Numbered from the stretch's first letter, positions 1 to 5,453 are shown. The stretch is 5,659 nt of DNA from an uncultured Peptococcaceae bacterium (GCA_958451915.1 CAUDRX010000151.1:1-5659), one strand, 5' to 3'. The notes: generated by a model not told the origin, from the sequence alone. A program made the numbers and translations.

Positions 1-1349
1 ATGGAAACCTTGTGGATCGGGTCGCAGCCCTCGAGATAGTGCCCGATAACAGCATGCCCACCTTCGTGATAGCTGACAAGGTTGAGCTCTGCCTCGCTGA
101 TCTTGGCACGGTTCTTCTTTTCAGGCCCGGCAACGACACGTTCGATGGATTTTTCAAGATCCTCCTGGCTGATCAGCGTGCGATTCTCACGCGCTGCCAA
201 CAGGGCCGCTTCATTGACGAGGTTAGCCAGATCAGCCCCCGTGAAGCCAGCGGTCTGCTTGGCGATCACAGAAAGATCGACTTCACCGGAAAGCGGTTTG
301 TTGCGGGTGTGGACCTTGAGGATGTCTTCGCGGCCGCGCACATCCGGACGGCCCACGGTGACCTGACGGTCAAAACGGCCCGGGCGCAGGAGCGCTGGGT
401 CGAGGATATCCGGACGGTTGGTAGCGGCAAGGATGATGATGCCTTCGTTGGCATCAAAACCATCCATTTCAACGAGAAGCTGGTTCAATGTCTGCTCACG
501 TTCATCGTGACCACCGCCGACACCGGCACCACGCTGACGCCCGACAGCATCGATCTCATCGATAAAGATGATGCAAGGGCTGTTCTTCTTGGCCTGTTCG
601 AAGAGGTCGCGCACACGGCTGGCACCGACACCAACGAACATCTCGACGAAGTCTGAACCGCTAATGGAGAAGAACGGCACGCCTGCTTCCCCGGCAACAG
701 CACGGGCGAGCAGGGTCTTACCAGTCCCAGGAGGGCCGAAGAGCAGCACGCCTTTTGGGATCTTGGCGCCGATGGCTTTGAATTTCTGAGGTTTCTTGAG
801 GAAGTCAACAACCTCGGCGAGCTCTTCCTTGACCTCATCGGCGCCGGCCACATCGTCAAAAGTGACGCGATTGTGGTTGTCGACAGTCACGCGGGCCTTG
901 CTCTTGCCAAACTGGCTCATTTTGCCCCCACCGCCCTGGGTCGAGCTCATAAAGAAGAAGAAGAGACCGACCAGAAGGAGCACCGGCAAGAGCGAGCTGA
1001 GCAGGCTCAGGAGCGGTGATGGCTCCGGTGTTTCTGCCTGGGTCACGTCAACGCCTGCATCCACGAGCTTCTGGGTGAGGTTGTCATCGTTTTTGGAGAT
1101 CGGCATGGTGAAGAGCTCGTTGTCCTTCGTTGTGCCGCTGATCTCCTGATAGTTGTCATACGTGGTGATGGTTACCTGTTTGATGTTCCCCTTTTCCACA
1201 TTTTCCATGAACTCGGTATAGTTCTCGCCGTAAACGCGCGTCTGTTCTTCAGTCGGCGCGCTGTTGGAGTTGAAGAACTCGATCATCGAAAAGAAGATGA
1301 GAAAGATCACGAGGTAAACCGCAAAGCTTTTCCAAACTGATCGCTTCAT
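1..1349 (-). CDS. ftsH: ATP-dependent zinc metalloprotease FtsH (N-terminal 449 residues, cut by the window edge)
   Basis: Membrane-anchored AAA+ protease that extracts and degrades misfolded membrane proteins and some regulatory proteins. The reading frame is open from the ATG at 1349 to the left edge with no stop. Two hydrophobic segments (about residues 6-27 and 113-137) flank an extracytoplasmic region, as is typical of FtsH. A Gly-rich linker (TQGGGGKMSQFG) leads to the AAA domain. The Walker A motif GPPGTGKT is at 205-212, and Walker B (IIFIDEID) has Asp264 and Glu265. The second region of homology reads AATNRPDILDPALLRPGRFD. The zinc-binding HEGGH is at 428-432, about 20 residues before the edge, so most of the protease domain lies outside the window. 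The start is supported by AGGAGG at 1354-1359, four bases upstream. It lies 18 bases after the tilS stop, which suggests co-transcription. No frameshift was seen in the stretches I translated. Confidence 0.97.
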   Translation of the reverse strand, partial: MKRSVWKSFAVYLVIFLIFFSMIEFFNSNSAPTEEQTRVYGENYTEFMENVEKGNIKQVTITTYDNYQEISGTTKDNELFTMPISKNDDNLTQKLVDAGVDVTQAETPEPSPLLSLLSSLLPVLLLVGLFFFFMSSTQGGGGKMSQFGKSKARVTVDNHNRVTFDDVAGADEVKEELAEVVDFLKKPQKFKAIGAKIPKGVLLFGPPGTGKTLLARAVAGEAGVPFFSISGSDFVEMFVGVGASRVRDLFEQAKKNSPCIIFIDEIDAVGRQRGAGVGGGHDEREQTLNQLLVEMDGFDANEGIIILAATNRPDILDPALLRPGRFDRQVTVGRPDVRGREDILKVHTRNKPLSGEVDLSVIAKQTAGFTGADLANLVNEAALLAARENRTLISQEDLEKSIERVVAGPEKKNRAKISEAELNLVSYHEGGHAVIGHYLEGCDPIHKVS

Positions 1350-1367
1350 AGTGCCTCCTAAAATAGT

Positions 1368-2714
1368 TTATTTCTGCTCATCATCAGACCGCGCTTGACG
1401 CTGCGCGATCTGGATCATACATTTAACCTTCAAAAAGGTAACACTATTATAATACATTAGTTGACCGCCTGGTGCAAGGAATGGAAGCCATATAATTTCT
1501 TTTAATTTGATGTCATCGACAAGGGGCCAGATCGGCCGCAGGCATGGCGGAATGGCCAGCTCCTGCAGGTGCTTCTTGATACGATTGCGCCCCACTTTTG
1601 CAATGTGGTTGACATCCCCCTGGCGTGGACCGCGAACGACGGTGCCTGCCGGCGCACTGAGCACTGCTTCCAGAAAATCCTGCCGCCAGACACCGCTCTC
1701 AAAGACCCACTCACCGGCGGGCAGCATGCCGATATAGACATAGCGCCGCGTGCATTCACAGATAAGCCCCTGCCCCAGGTCGTAACGTCCCTGGCCGCGG
1801 GCGATGTGCGCGCGCACATGCTGGACCATCCCAAACTGCAGGCTCGAGCGCCCGCACTCAAAATGCTGTACCCGCTCCCGCAGGAGTGCTGCGAGCTCGG
1901 CATCATGCGCTGCGAGCAGCGGCTCACGTTCAAGCAGGCACCACTGGCGCGCCTGCAGGACCATGCTCTCATCGCAGAGGGCCTGCGCGCGCTGACTCAA
2001 AAGATCCTGATCACAGGCGCTGCTCTCTGCGAGACGATCGAGCGCCGAGACGATGGCAGGATTGTAGTCAGCGAGCAGCGGCAGGAGTTCATGACGCACA
2101 CGGTTGCGCAGGATCGTGGTATCGCTGTTGCTCTCATCGGTCACATAGCCAACGCCGCGGACACTGAGATAGGTTTCGATCATGGAGCGGGTGAAGCCAA
2201 TCATGGGCCGCAGGATGCGGCCGTTCTGCTGCGGCATGGCTGCAAGACCGGCGGGACCTGTGCCGCGCAGGAGATTCATGAGCACCGTCTCGGCGCGGTC
2301 GTTGGCCTGGTGCGCCAGCGCCAGCCAGCGCGCGCCTGTCGTCTCACAGACGGCATCGAACGCCTCATGGCGCAGGCGGTGGGCACAGGCCTCGAGGCTC
2401 TGACCTGTGGCGGCACAGGCGGCACGTACATCAACATGACGGCCGTGAAAGGGCACGCCCAATGCGCGGCAGTGCGCTTCGACAAAGCGCCATTCCGCAT
2501 CGGACGCCGCCCGCAGATGATGGTGCACATGCACCACCTCTACGTGGATCCCCAGCCCTTCAGCCAGTTCAGAAAGGAGTGTCAGGAGCGCCATCGAATC
2601 AGCGCCGCCGGAGACAGCAGCGAGCACCTTGTCGCCCGGCGCCACTGTCGCTTCCAGAAAAGCCTCAGCTTCAGCTGCTGCCTTTTGCCAGAGGGCGCTC
2701 ATGCTTCGGTCCAT
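1368..2714 (-). CDS. tilS: tRNA(Ile)-lysidine synthase TilS
   Basis: Uses ATP and lysine to convert C34 of the CAU-anticodon isoleucine tRNA to lysidine, so that it reads AUA instead of AUG. It acts in the cytoplasm and is usually essential. The N-terminal PP-loop ATPase domain carries SGGADS at 35-40, HHHLR at 64-68, LAHQANDRAET at 132-142, DESN at 193-196 and RNRVRH at 203-208, all matching TilS signatures. A middle substrate-binding region follows. The C-terminal TilS domain spans about 358-432, with RGPRQGD (361-367) and the IKKHLQELAIPPCLR stretch ending near 393. The length of 448 residues is normal for the long form. The end of the protein after residue 408 is less typical and is encoded by AT-rich DNA. 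The start is uncertain: ATG at 2714 has no clear ribosome site, while ATG at 2702 (residue 5) overlaps the ppx stop as ATGA, typical of translational coupling, and would give 444 residues. Confidence 0.96.
   Translation of the reverse strand: MDRSMSALWQKAAAEAEAFLEATVAPGDKVLAAVSGGADSMALLTLLSELAEGLGIHVEVVHVHHHLRAASDAEWRFVEAHCRALGVPFHGRHVDVRAACAATGQSLEACAHRLRHEAFDAVCETTGARWLALAHQANDRAETVLMNLLRGTGPAGLAAMPQQNGRILRPMIGFTRSMIETYLSVRGVGYVTDESNSDTTILRNRVRHELLPLLADYNPAIVSALDRLAESSACDQDLLSQRAQALCDESMVLQARQWCLLEREPLLAAHDAELAALLRERVQHFECGRSSLQFGMVQHVRAHIARGQGRYDLGQGLICECTRRYVYIGMLPAGEWVFESGVWRQDFLEAVLSAPAGTVVRGPRQGDVNHIAKVGRNRIKKHLQELAIPPCLRPIWPLVDDIKLKEIIWLPFLAPGGQLMYYNSVTFLKVKCMIQIAQRQARSDDEQK
1446..1451 (-). 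promoter_or_regulatory. Candidate -10 box for ftsH inside the 3' end of tilS
   Basis: A consensus TATAAT occurs on the minus strand, roughly 97 bases before the ftsH start, in an AT-rich patch (about 1420-1510) that differs from the GC-richer body of tilS. No good -35 hexamer is present at 15 to 19 bases spacing, and there is no TG extension. The call therefore rests on the hexamer and local composition only. It is weak, and ftsH may simply be read from the upstream genes. Confidence 0.2.
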
Positions 2715-3574
2715 TCCAGGAGCTGGCCAAAGAGCAGATCCGTGGTGCTGATCGTTATGGTCTCGGTCTCCAGCGCCTGCATGACGGCGACTGCGATGTC
2801 CAGTCCCTGGGTGATGATGTCGGCACGGCCAGCAGCGAGCGCAGGCAATTGCATGCGTTTTTCCAGTGGCATGGTCTTCAGGATGTCATTTATCTGCATG
2901 ATGGCGCTGCGCCCGTAGGTCATCTGGTGGATCATGCGCGCGTCGTAGGTCTGCATGCCTTCATAAAGCGCAGCCATCGTCGTCAGCGTGCCGCCGACAC
3001 CGACCAGGAGCACATGATCACCCTTTGGCGCCTGTTTAACAAGGGGCGCCAGCGCCAGAGAGAGCGGCCCGATCTTGTCGGCAGCTTCTTTCAGACGCAC
3101 AGCGCCGACAGGCACCGAAAACGCACTGCCGGGTCCTTCGCCCCAGCAGATCTCAGTGGAACCACCGCCAATGTCAAGCACTGCCACCTGCCGGCCCTGC
3201 TTCGGCAGACCATAGATGGCACCTTCGTAGCTGTAGCGTGCTTCCGCTTCCGGCGCCAGCACTGTGATACTGCGCCCCAGCGCCGCTTCCATCTCCTGCT
3301 GCACAGCATCACGATTGGCGGCTTCACGCAGGGCGGAAGTGGCACTGATACGGCGCACCTCTACCCCGTTGGCAGCTGCTTCTGCAAGGAGTGACTGCAC
3401 CGCCTCGATGGTACGGGCAACGGCCGTCTCTTCGAGCTGGCCTGTCGCCGTCGCACCCTCTGCGAACCGGCTGTAGCGCAGACGTTCCTCTGGCAGCGCG
3501 CCATAATGGACCGCCCCTTCCAGCCATGCCATACGCACACTGTTCGAACCGATATCGATGATCCCACTCTTCAT
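2699..3574 (-). CDS. ppx: Ppx/GppA family phosphatase (exopolyphosphatase or pppGpp phosphohydrolase)
   Basis: Predicted cytoplasmic ASKHA-fold enzyme that releases phosphate from polyphosphate chains or converts pppGpp to ppGpp. The sequence alone does not separate the two activities. From the ATG at 3574 the protein has 291 residues, the short form without a C-terminal HD domain. Family motifs are IDIGSNSVR (6-14), ATSALREAANRD (78-89), the Glu-rich APEAEARYSYEGA stretch with candidate catalytic Glu109 or Glu111, the phosphate-binding DIGGGSTE (134-141), and VGVGG (191-195). An in-frame ATG at 3649 would add 25 residues, but they are encoded through a terminator hairpin and match no family N-terminus. 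The start at 3574 has GAGAGG nine bases upstream and places IDIGSNS at the usual position. An in-frame ATG at 3583 is less likely because GAGAGG directly abuts it. The stop overlaps the tilS start region. No clear promoter was found, so expression may rely on readthrough of the upstream terminator. Confidence 0.93.
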   Translation of the reverse strand: MKSGIIDIGSNSVRMAWLEGAVHYGALPEERLRYSRFAEGATATGQLEETAVARTIEAVQSLLAEAAANGVEVRRISATSALREAANRDAVQQEMEAALGRSITVLAPEAEARYSYEGAIYGLPKQGRQVAVLDIGGGSTEICWGEGPGSAFSVPVGAVRLKEAADKIGPLSLALAPLVKQAPKGDHVLLVGVGGTLTTMAALYEGMQTYDARMIHQMTYGRSAIMQINDILKTMPLEKRMQLPALAAGRADIITQGLDIAVAVMQALETETITISTTDLLFGQLLEWTEA

Positions 3575-3583
3575 ATCATCCAT

Positions 3584-3589
3584 CCTCTC
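3584..3589 (-). promoter_or_regulatory. Ribosome binding site deciding the ppx start
   Basis: GAGAGG on the minus strand lies nine bases before ATG 3574 and directly abuts ATG 3583. The spacing favours 3574 as the true start. It lies just downstream of the terminator's T-rich tract, which argues against the longer reading frame from 3649. Confidence 0.6.
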
Positions 3590-3597
3590 TTTCTCTG

Positions 3598-3636
3598 AAA
3601 ATAGAAAACAGAGCCGTTGCCAGGCAACGGCTCTGT
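3598..3636 (-). terminator. Rho-independent terminator after the S1-domain gene
   Basis: A perfect 14-base inverted repeat (3608-3621 and 3623-3636, one base between) is built on AGAGCCGTTGCC and its complement. In RNA the loop would open to about five bases. Read on the minus strand, the stem is followed by TTTTCTATTTTC, a T-rich tract. It lies 12 bases past the S1 gene stop, in the right orientation to end that transcript. On the plus strand no T tract follows, so it acts in one direction. It separates the S1 gene from ppx-tilS-ftsH. Confidence 0.85.
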
Positions 3637-3648
3637 AGCGGTCATCCA

Positions 3649-4014
3649 TTAATAGCGATTGCCACTGCGGCGTTTCGCGTTCATGTTCTTATTGTAAGAG
3701 GCCAGTTTCTCATCACTGTCCTTCATGAAACGTGCAATTTTATCTTCAAAGCTTGGAGAAGGTTTCTGTGGTCTCTTTCGTTCCTTTGCCTGCTTGATCG
3801 ACAAGCCGATCTTCCCATTATCGTTGATGTTCAGGATCTTGACCTTGACTTCATCATTCACCGCGAGATGATCGTGGATATCTTTGACAAAGGTGTCTGC
3901 GATCTCAGAAATGTGTACCAAACCGGTCTCTCCGGACTCCAATTCTACAAAAGCCCCGAAGTTGGTGATCCCTGTCACCTTACCCGATAAAATTTGCCCT
4001 ACCGTATTGGACAT
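3649..4014 (-). CDS. yabR: S1 domain RNA-binding protein, YabR-like
   Basis: Small cytoplasmic protein of 121 residues with one S1 (OB-fold) RNA-binding domain at about residues 5-75, similar to Bacillus YabR and the general stress protein 13 group. Visible S1 features are GQILSGKVTGITNFGAFVEL, the GLVHISEIAD strand-turn, and the VKVKILNINDNGKIGLSIK end. A basic Pro-rich linker follows, then a short helix FEDKIARFMKDSDEKL (89-104) seen in YabR-type proteins, then a basic tail. Its exact cellular role is not settled in the family; ribosome or RNA association is inferred from the domain. The position directly after the divIC-like gene matches the yabR locus in Firmicutes. ATG 4014 has GGAGG at 4026-4030, an 11-base spacing. 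It has its own strong promoter and a terminator directly after its stop, so it could be a single-gene transcript. Confidence 0.92.
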   Translation of the reverse strand: MSNTVGQILSGKVTGITNFGAFVELESGETGLVHISEIADTFVKDIHDHLAVNDEVKVKILNINDNGKIGLSIKQAKERKRPQKPSPSFEDKIARFMKDSDEKLASYNKNMNAKRRSGNRY

Positions 4015-4043
4015 GCGTTTGCTAGCCTCCCGTGTTTTTTTAA

Positions 4044-4058
4044 AATAGATTTTCTATT
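4044..4058. repeat. Short inverted repeat at the predicted transcript start of the S1 gene
   Basis: AATAGA and TCTATT are separated by three bases, giving a six-base perfect inverted repeat. It lies 4 to 18 bases downstream of the predicted -10 box, on or just after the expected transcription start. It could be an operator or a weak 5' hairpin. In AT-rich DNA such a short repeat can also arise by chance. Confidence 0.35.
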
Positions 4059-4061
4059 CAC

Positions 4062-4091
4062 ATTATACCTACGCGTAGAAAGCCCTGTCAA
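4062..4091 (-). promoter_or_regulatory. Sigma-A type promoter of the S1-domain gene
   Basis: On the minus strand a perfect TTGACA (4086-4091) and a perfect TATAAT (4062-4067) are separated by 18 bases. Transcription would begin near 4055, giving a leader of about 40 bases before ATG 4014. The spacer holds the perfect ten-base palindrome CTACGCGTAG (4069-4078), a possible operator. The -35 box sits just after the stop of the divIC-like gene and within an imperfect hairpin. This is the strongest promoter match in the window. Confidence 0.8.
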
Positions 4092-4105
4092 GTGCCAACA
4101 GGCTT

Positions 4106-4594
4106 TTACTGCGCGCTTTCCCCATTTTCAGCGTCTGTGCCAGTCCCGTCAGCGGTGTTGTCCTGTGCCTGAGCGTCGGTATTCTCAGTACCGTTTGTGT
4201 CCGTCTCATCTGTCGCTTCCTGTCCGGCGTCTGTTTCATCATTCACGCGCTGCGTGAGCAGGATCTCACCCGGCTTGACCATGTTGAGCTCTTCACGGGC
4301 TGTTTTTTCAACAGCTTCGTTGGTCTGCATGTAAGAGACCTCGTTCTCCAGTTCCTTCTGCGTGGCTTCTGCGTCCTGGGTCTGGGCGACGATCGCATTC
4401 TGCTGGGATTTCAGATCGATGATCGAATAGCAGCCGTGCATGAACGACACGCCGGTATAGACCAGAAGGATGCAGATGAGGATGCGGCTCCAATTCCAGT
4501 GCTTTTCTTCATCCTGCAGGATCGAAGGCTGTTCCTTCTCAGCTTTCTGCCGGTTCAGGCGCTCTGCCAGGGGATTGGATCGTTTATCTGCCAT
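4106..4594 (-). CDS. divIC: Septum formation initiator, DivIC/FtsB family, with acidic C-terminal tail
   Basis: Bitopic membrane protein predicted to work with FtsL and DivIB/FtsQ in the divisome to activate septal cell wall synthesis. From ATG 4594 it has 162 residues. A charged cytoplasmic N-terminus (1-34) is followed by a membrane segment at about 38-59 (ILICILLVYTGVSF...). A polar heptad-like stretch follows (60-86, probable coiled coil). The family's conserved region is TNEAVEKTAREELNMVKPGEI (about 91-111). Residues 117-162 are a low-complexity tail with 14 Asp/Glu, nine Thr and no Lys or Arg, predicted to lie outside the cell; this is longer than usual for DivIC. ATG 4594 is preferred over a GTG at 4615 because GAGGTG (4600-4605) lies five bases upstream and the GTG has no ribosome site. 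It lies between rqcP and the yabR-like gene, as divIC does in Firmicutes once yabP and yabQ are removed. Confidence 0.88.
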   Translation of the reverse strand: MADKRSNPLAERLNRQKAEKEQPSILQDEEKHWNWSRILICILLVYTGVSFMHGCYSIIDLKSQQNAIVAQTQDAEATQKELENEVSYMQTNEAVEKTAREELNMVKPGEILLTQRVNDETDAGQEATDETDTNGTENTDAQAQDNTADGTGTDAENGESAQ

Positions 4595-4641
4595 CGGCTC
4601 ACCTCTTTCTCTCACTGAACGTCATCATGATGGTGCTTTTC

Positions 4642-4670
4642 ATTATACGTCGTTTGCCAAAGCGGCGCAA
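4642..4670 (-). promoter_or_regulatory. Candidate promoter of the divIC-like gene
   Basis: In the 85-base gap between rqcP and divIC, the minus strand carries TTGCGC (4665-4670), 17 bases, then a perfect TATAAT (4642-4647). The -35 matches at TTG only, but the spacing is ideal. The leader would be about 40 bases. The palindrome CATCATGATG (4623-4632) lies 10 to 19 bases past the -10 box and could be an operator. Confidence 0.5.
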
Positions 4671-4679
4671 GGCACGTGT

Positions 4680-4922
4680 TCAAACGAGCACCTCATAGAG
4701 AGTATCGGCTTCTTTGGCTGGCACGGTCTCGCGCACTTCCCTGATGCGCGCACGGAACACCTTTTCGCCAAACTGGATCTCCAGCTCGTCGCCAGCGACA
4801 ACATCTGTACCAGCCTTGGCCACGCGGCCATTGACCTTGACCTTGCCGCCGTCGCAGACTTCTTTGGCGACGGTGCGGCGTTTGATGATGCGGCTTACTT
4901 TCAAAAATTTATCAATTCGCAT
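4680..4922 (-). CDS. rqcP: RNA-binding S4 domain protein RqcP (YabO)
   Basis: Small cytoplasmic protein of 80 residues, close to the usual RqcP length. In Bacillus, RqcP binds obstructed 50S subunits and helps RqcH add C-terminal alanine tails to stalled nascent chains. The S4 domain fills most of the protein. The signature MRIDKFLKVSRIIKRRTVAK at residues 1-20 is nearly diagnostic. It is followed by VKVNGRVAKAGTDVVAGDELEIQFG, with the S4-type NG turn and the GDE strand. ATG 4922 has a strong GAGGAG at 4928-4933, five bases upstream. It lies between HU and the divIC-like gene, the order known from Firmicutes where hupA-like or mazG genes precede yabO. A terminator separates it from HU. I see only a poor promoter match (TTGTTT, 19 bases, TATGAT) between the terminator and the start, so partial readthrough from HU is possible. 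Confidence 0.95.
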   Translation of the reverse strand: MRIDKFLKVSRIIKRRTVAKEVCDGGKVKVNGRVAKAGTDVVAGDELEIQFGEKVFRARIREVRETVPAKEADTLYEVLV

Positions 4923-4958
4923 GGTGTCTCCTCATTCATCATAGAATGCCACAGAGTC

Positions 4959-5002
4959 AAAAAAACAACCCTAAGCTGTCAACCGACGGCTACAGCTTAG
5001 GG
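4959..5002 (-). terminator. Rho-independent terminator after the HU gene
   Basis: A perfect 11-base stem (CCCTAAGCTGT at 4969-4979 with its complement at 4992-5002) encloses a 12-base loop. On the minus strand it is followed by TTGTTTTTTT, including seven T in a row (4959-4965). It starts 24 bases past the HU stop and has all the features of an intrinsic terminator for that short, highly expressed gene. Confidence 0.92.
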
Positions 5003-5026
5003 CCATGAGCAAAATTTCGATATTGA

Positions 5027-5305
5027 TTATTTACCGACAACAGCATCCTTGAGGCCTTTGCCTGCCTTGAATGCAGGAACTTTGGTCGCAGGAATGGTGA
5101 TTGGCTGCTTGGTCTGTGGGTTCTGGCCCTGACGTTCTTTACGGTCTCTGACTTCGAAAGTACCAAAGCCTACCAGCTGAACTTTTTCACCAGCAACGAG
5201 GGTTTCGGTGATAGCATCGAAAACAGCGTTGACTGCCTTTTCAGCGTCTTTCTTGGTCAAGCCAGACTTTTCAGCAACGCTTGCAACTAATTCGGATTTA
5301 TTCAA
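5027..5305 (-). CDS. hup: Nucleoid-associated DNA-binding protein HU, with a TTG start
   Basis: Dimeric histone-like protein that bends and compacts DNA and assists replication, recombination and repair. The predicted protein has 92 residues (usual HU length 90-92). It begins (M)NKSELVASVAEKSGLTKKDA, the normal HU N-terminus. The signature VGFGTFEVRDRKERQGQNP ends at Pro63, the residue at the arm tip that intercalates into DNA. The C-terminus IPATKVPAFKAGKGLKDAV is typical. No ATG or GTG lies at the expected position; TTG at 5303-5305 does, with GGGAGG eight bases upstream. A longer frame from ATG 5353 adds 16 residues unlike any HU N-terminus and reads through the ribosome site, so I reject it. 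It has its own promoter and terminator and probably forms a single-gene transcript. Confidence 0.95.
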   Translation of the reverse strand: MNKSELVASVAEKSGLTKKDAEKAVNAVFDAITETLVAGEKVQLVGFGTFEVRDRKERQGQNPQTKQPITIPATKVPAFKAGKGLKDAVVGK

Positions 5306-5313
5306 TGAAATTT

Positions 5314-5319
5314 CCTCCC
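5314..5319 (-). promoter_or_regulatory. Ribosome binding site fixing the TTG start of HU
   Basis: GGGAGG on the minus strand lies eight bases before the TTG at 5305. It is the only strong Shine-Dalgarno match in the leader. Together with the homologous N-terminus NKSEL it sets the start at TTG and not at the upstream ATG 5353. Confidence 0.85.
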
Positions 5320-5364
5320 TAGATCGAGTTTGATGTTTGATTGATGACTCCATAGCTTATTTGG

Positions 5365-5393
5365 ATTTTACCACAAACCATCAGGCATGAAAA
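5365..5393 (-). promoter_or_regulatory. Promoter of the HU gene (extended -10)
   Basis: Minus-strand TTTTCA (5388-5393), 17 bases, then TAAAAT (5365-5370), preceded by TGG, which makes an extended -10 motif. The -35 matches the consensus at four of six bases. Transcription would start near 5358 with a leader of about 50 bases to TTG 5305. The remaining gap up to the next gene (5394-5453) is AT-rich and holds no ORF or convincing terminator that I can see. Confidence 0.6.
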
Positions 5394-5453
5394 GCGCTAA
5401 AACGCCATCTTAACAAGTTTTTTCGGCCATTTGTGGAAATCTAAACAGCACAT

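Noticed and set aside
12..656. Plus-strand open frame of 214 codons opposite ftsH
   Set aside because: It lies opposite the AAA and protease motifs of FtsH, which is open through the same region on the minus strand.
1461..1496. Plus-strand TTGACC and TATAAT inside tilS as a promoter
   Set aside because: The spacer is 24 bases, too long for a sigma-A promoter, and no plus-strand gene lies downstream.
1569..2918. Plus-strand open frame of 449 codons opposite tilS
   Set aside because: It is antisense to TilS, which has clear family motifs across its length. The frame is open because of codon bias in GC-richer DNA, and the translation shows no recognisable domain or ribosome site.
2462..3394. 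Plus-strand open frame of 310 codons opposite ppx and the tilS 5' end
   Set aside because: Shadow of two genes with strong motifs on the other strand; its product is His-, Arg- and Gln-rich, as expected from an antisense reading.
4470..5000. Plus-strand open frame of 176 codons spanning divIC, rqcP and the HU terminator
   Set aside because: It crosses three independent minus-strand features including a terminator hairpin, and has no family resemblance.
5389..5415. AAAAGCGCTAAAACGCC region as a terminator of the right-edge gene
   Set aside because: The possible stem has only three or four pairs and overlaps the HU -35 box, so it is too weak to call.
5371..5436. Inverted CCACAAA / TTTGTGG pair flanking the HU promoter
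   Set aside because: Only seven bases long with a wide gap of over 50 bases; easily due to chance.
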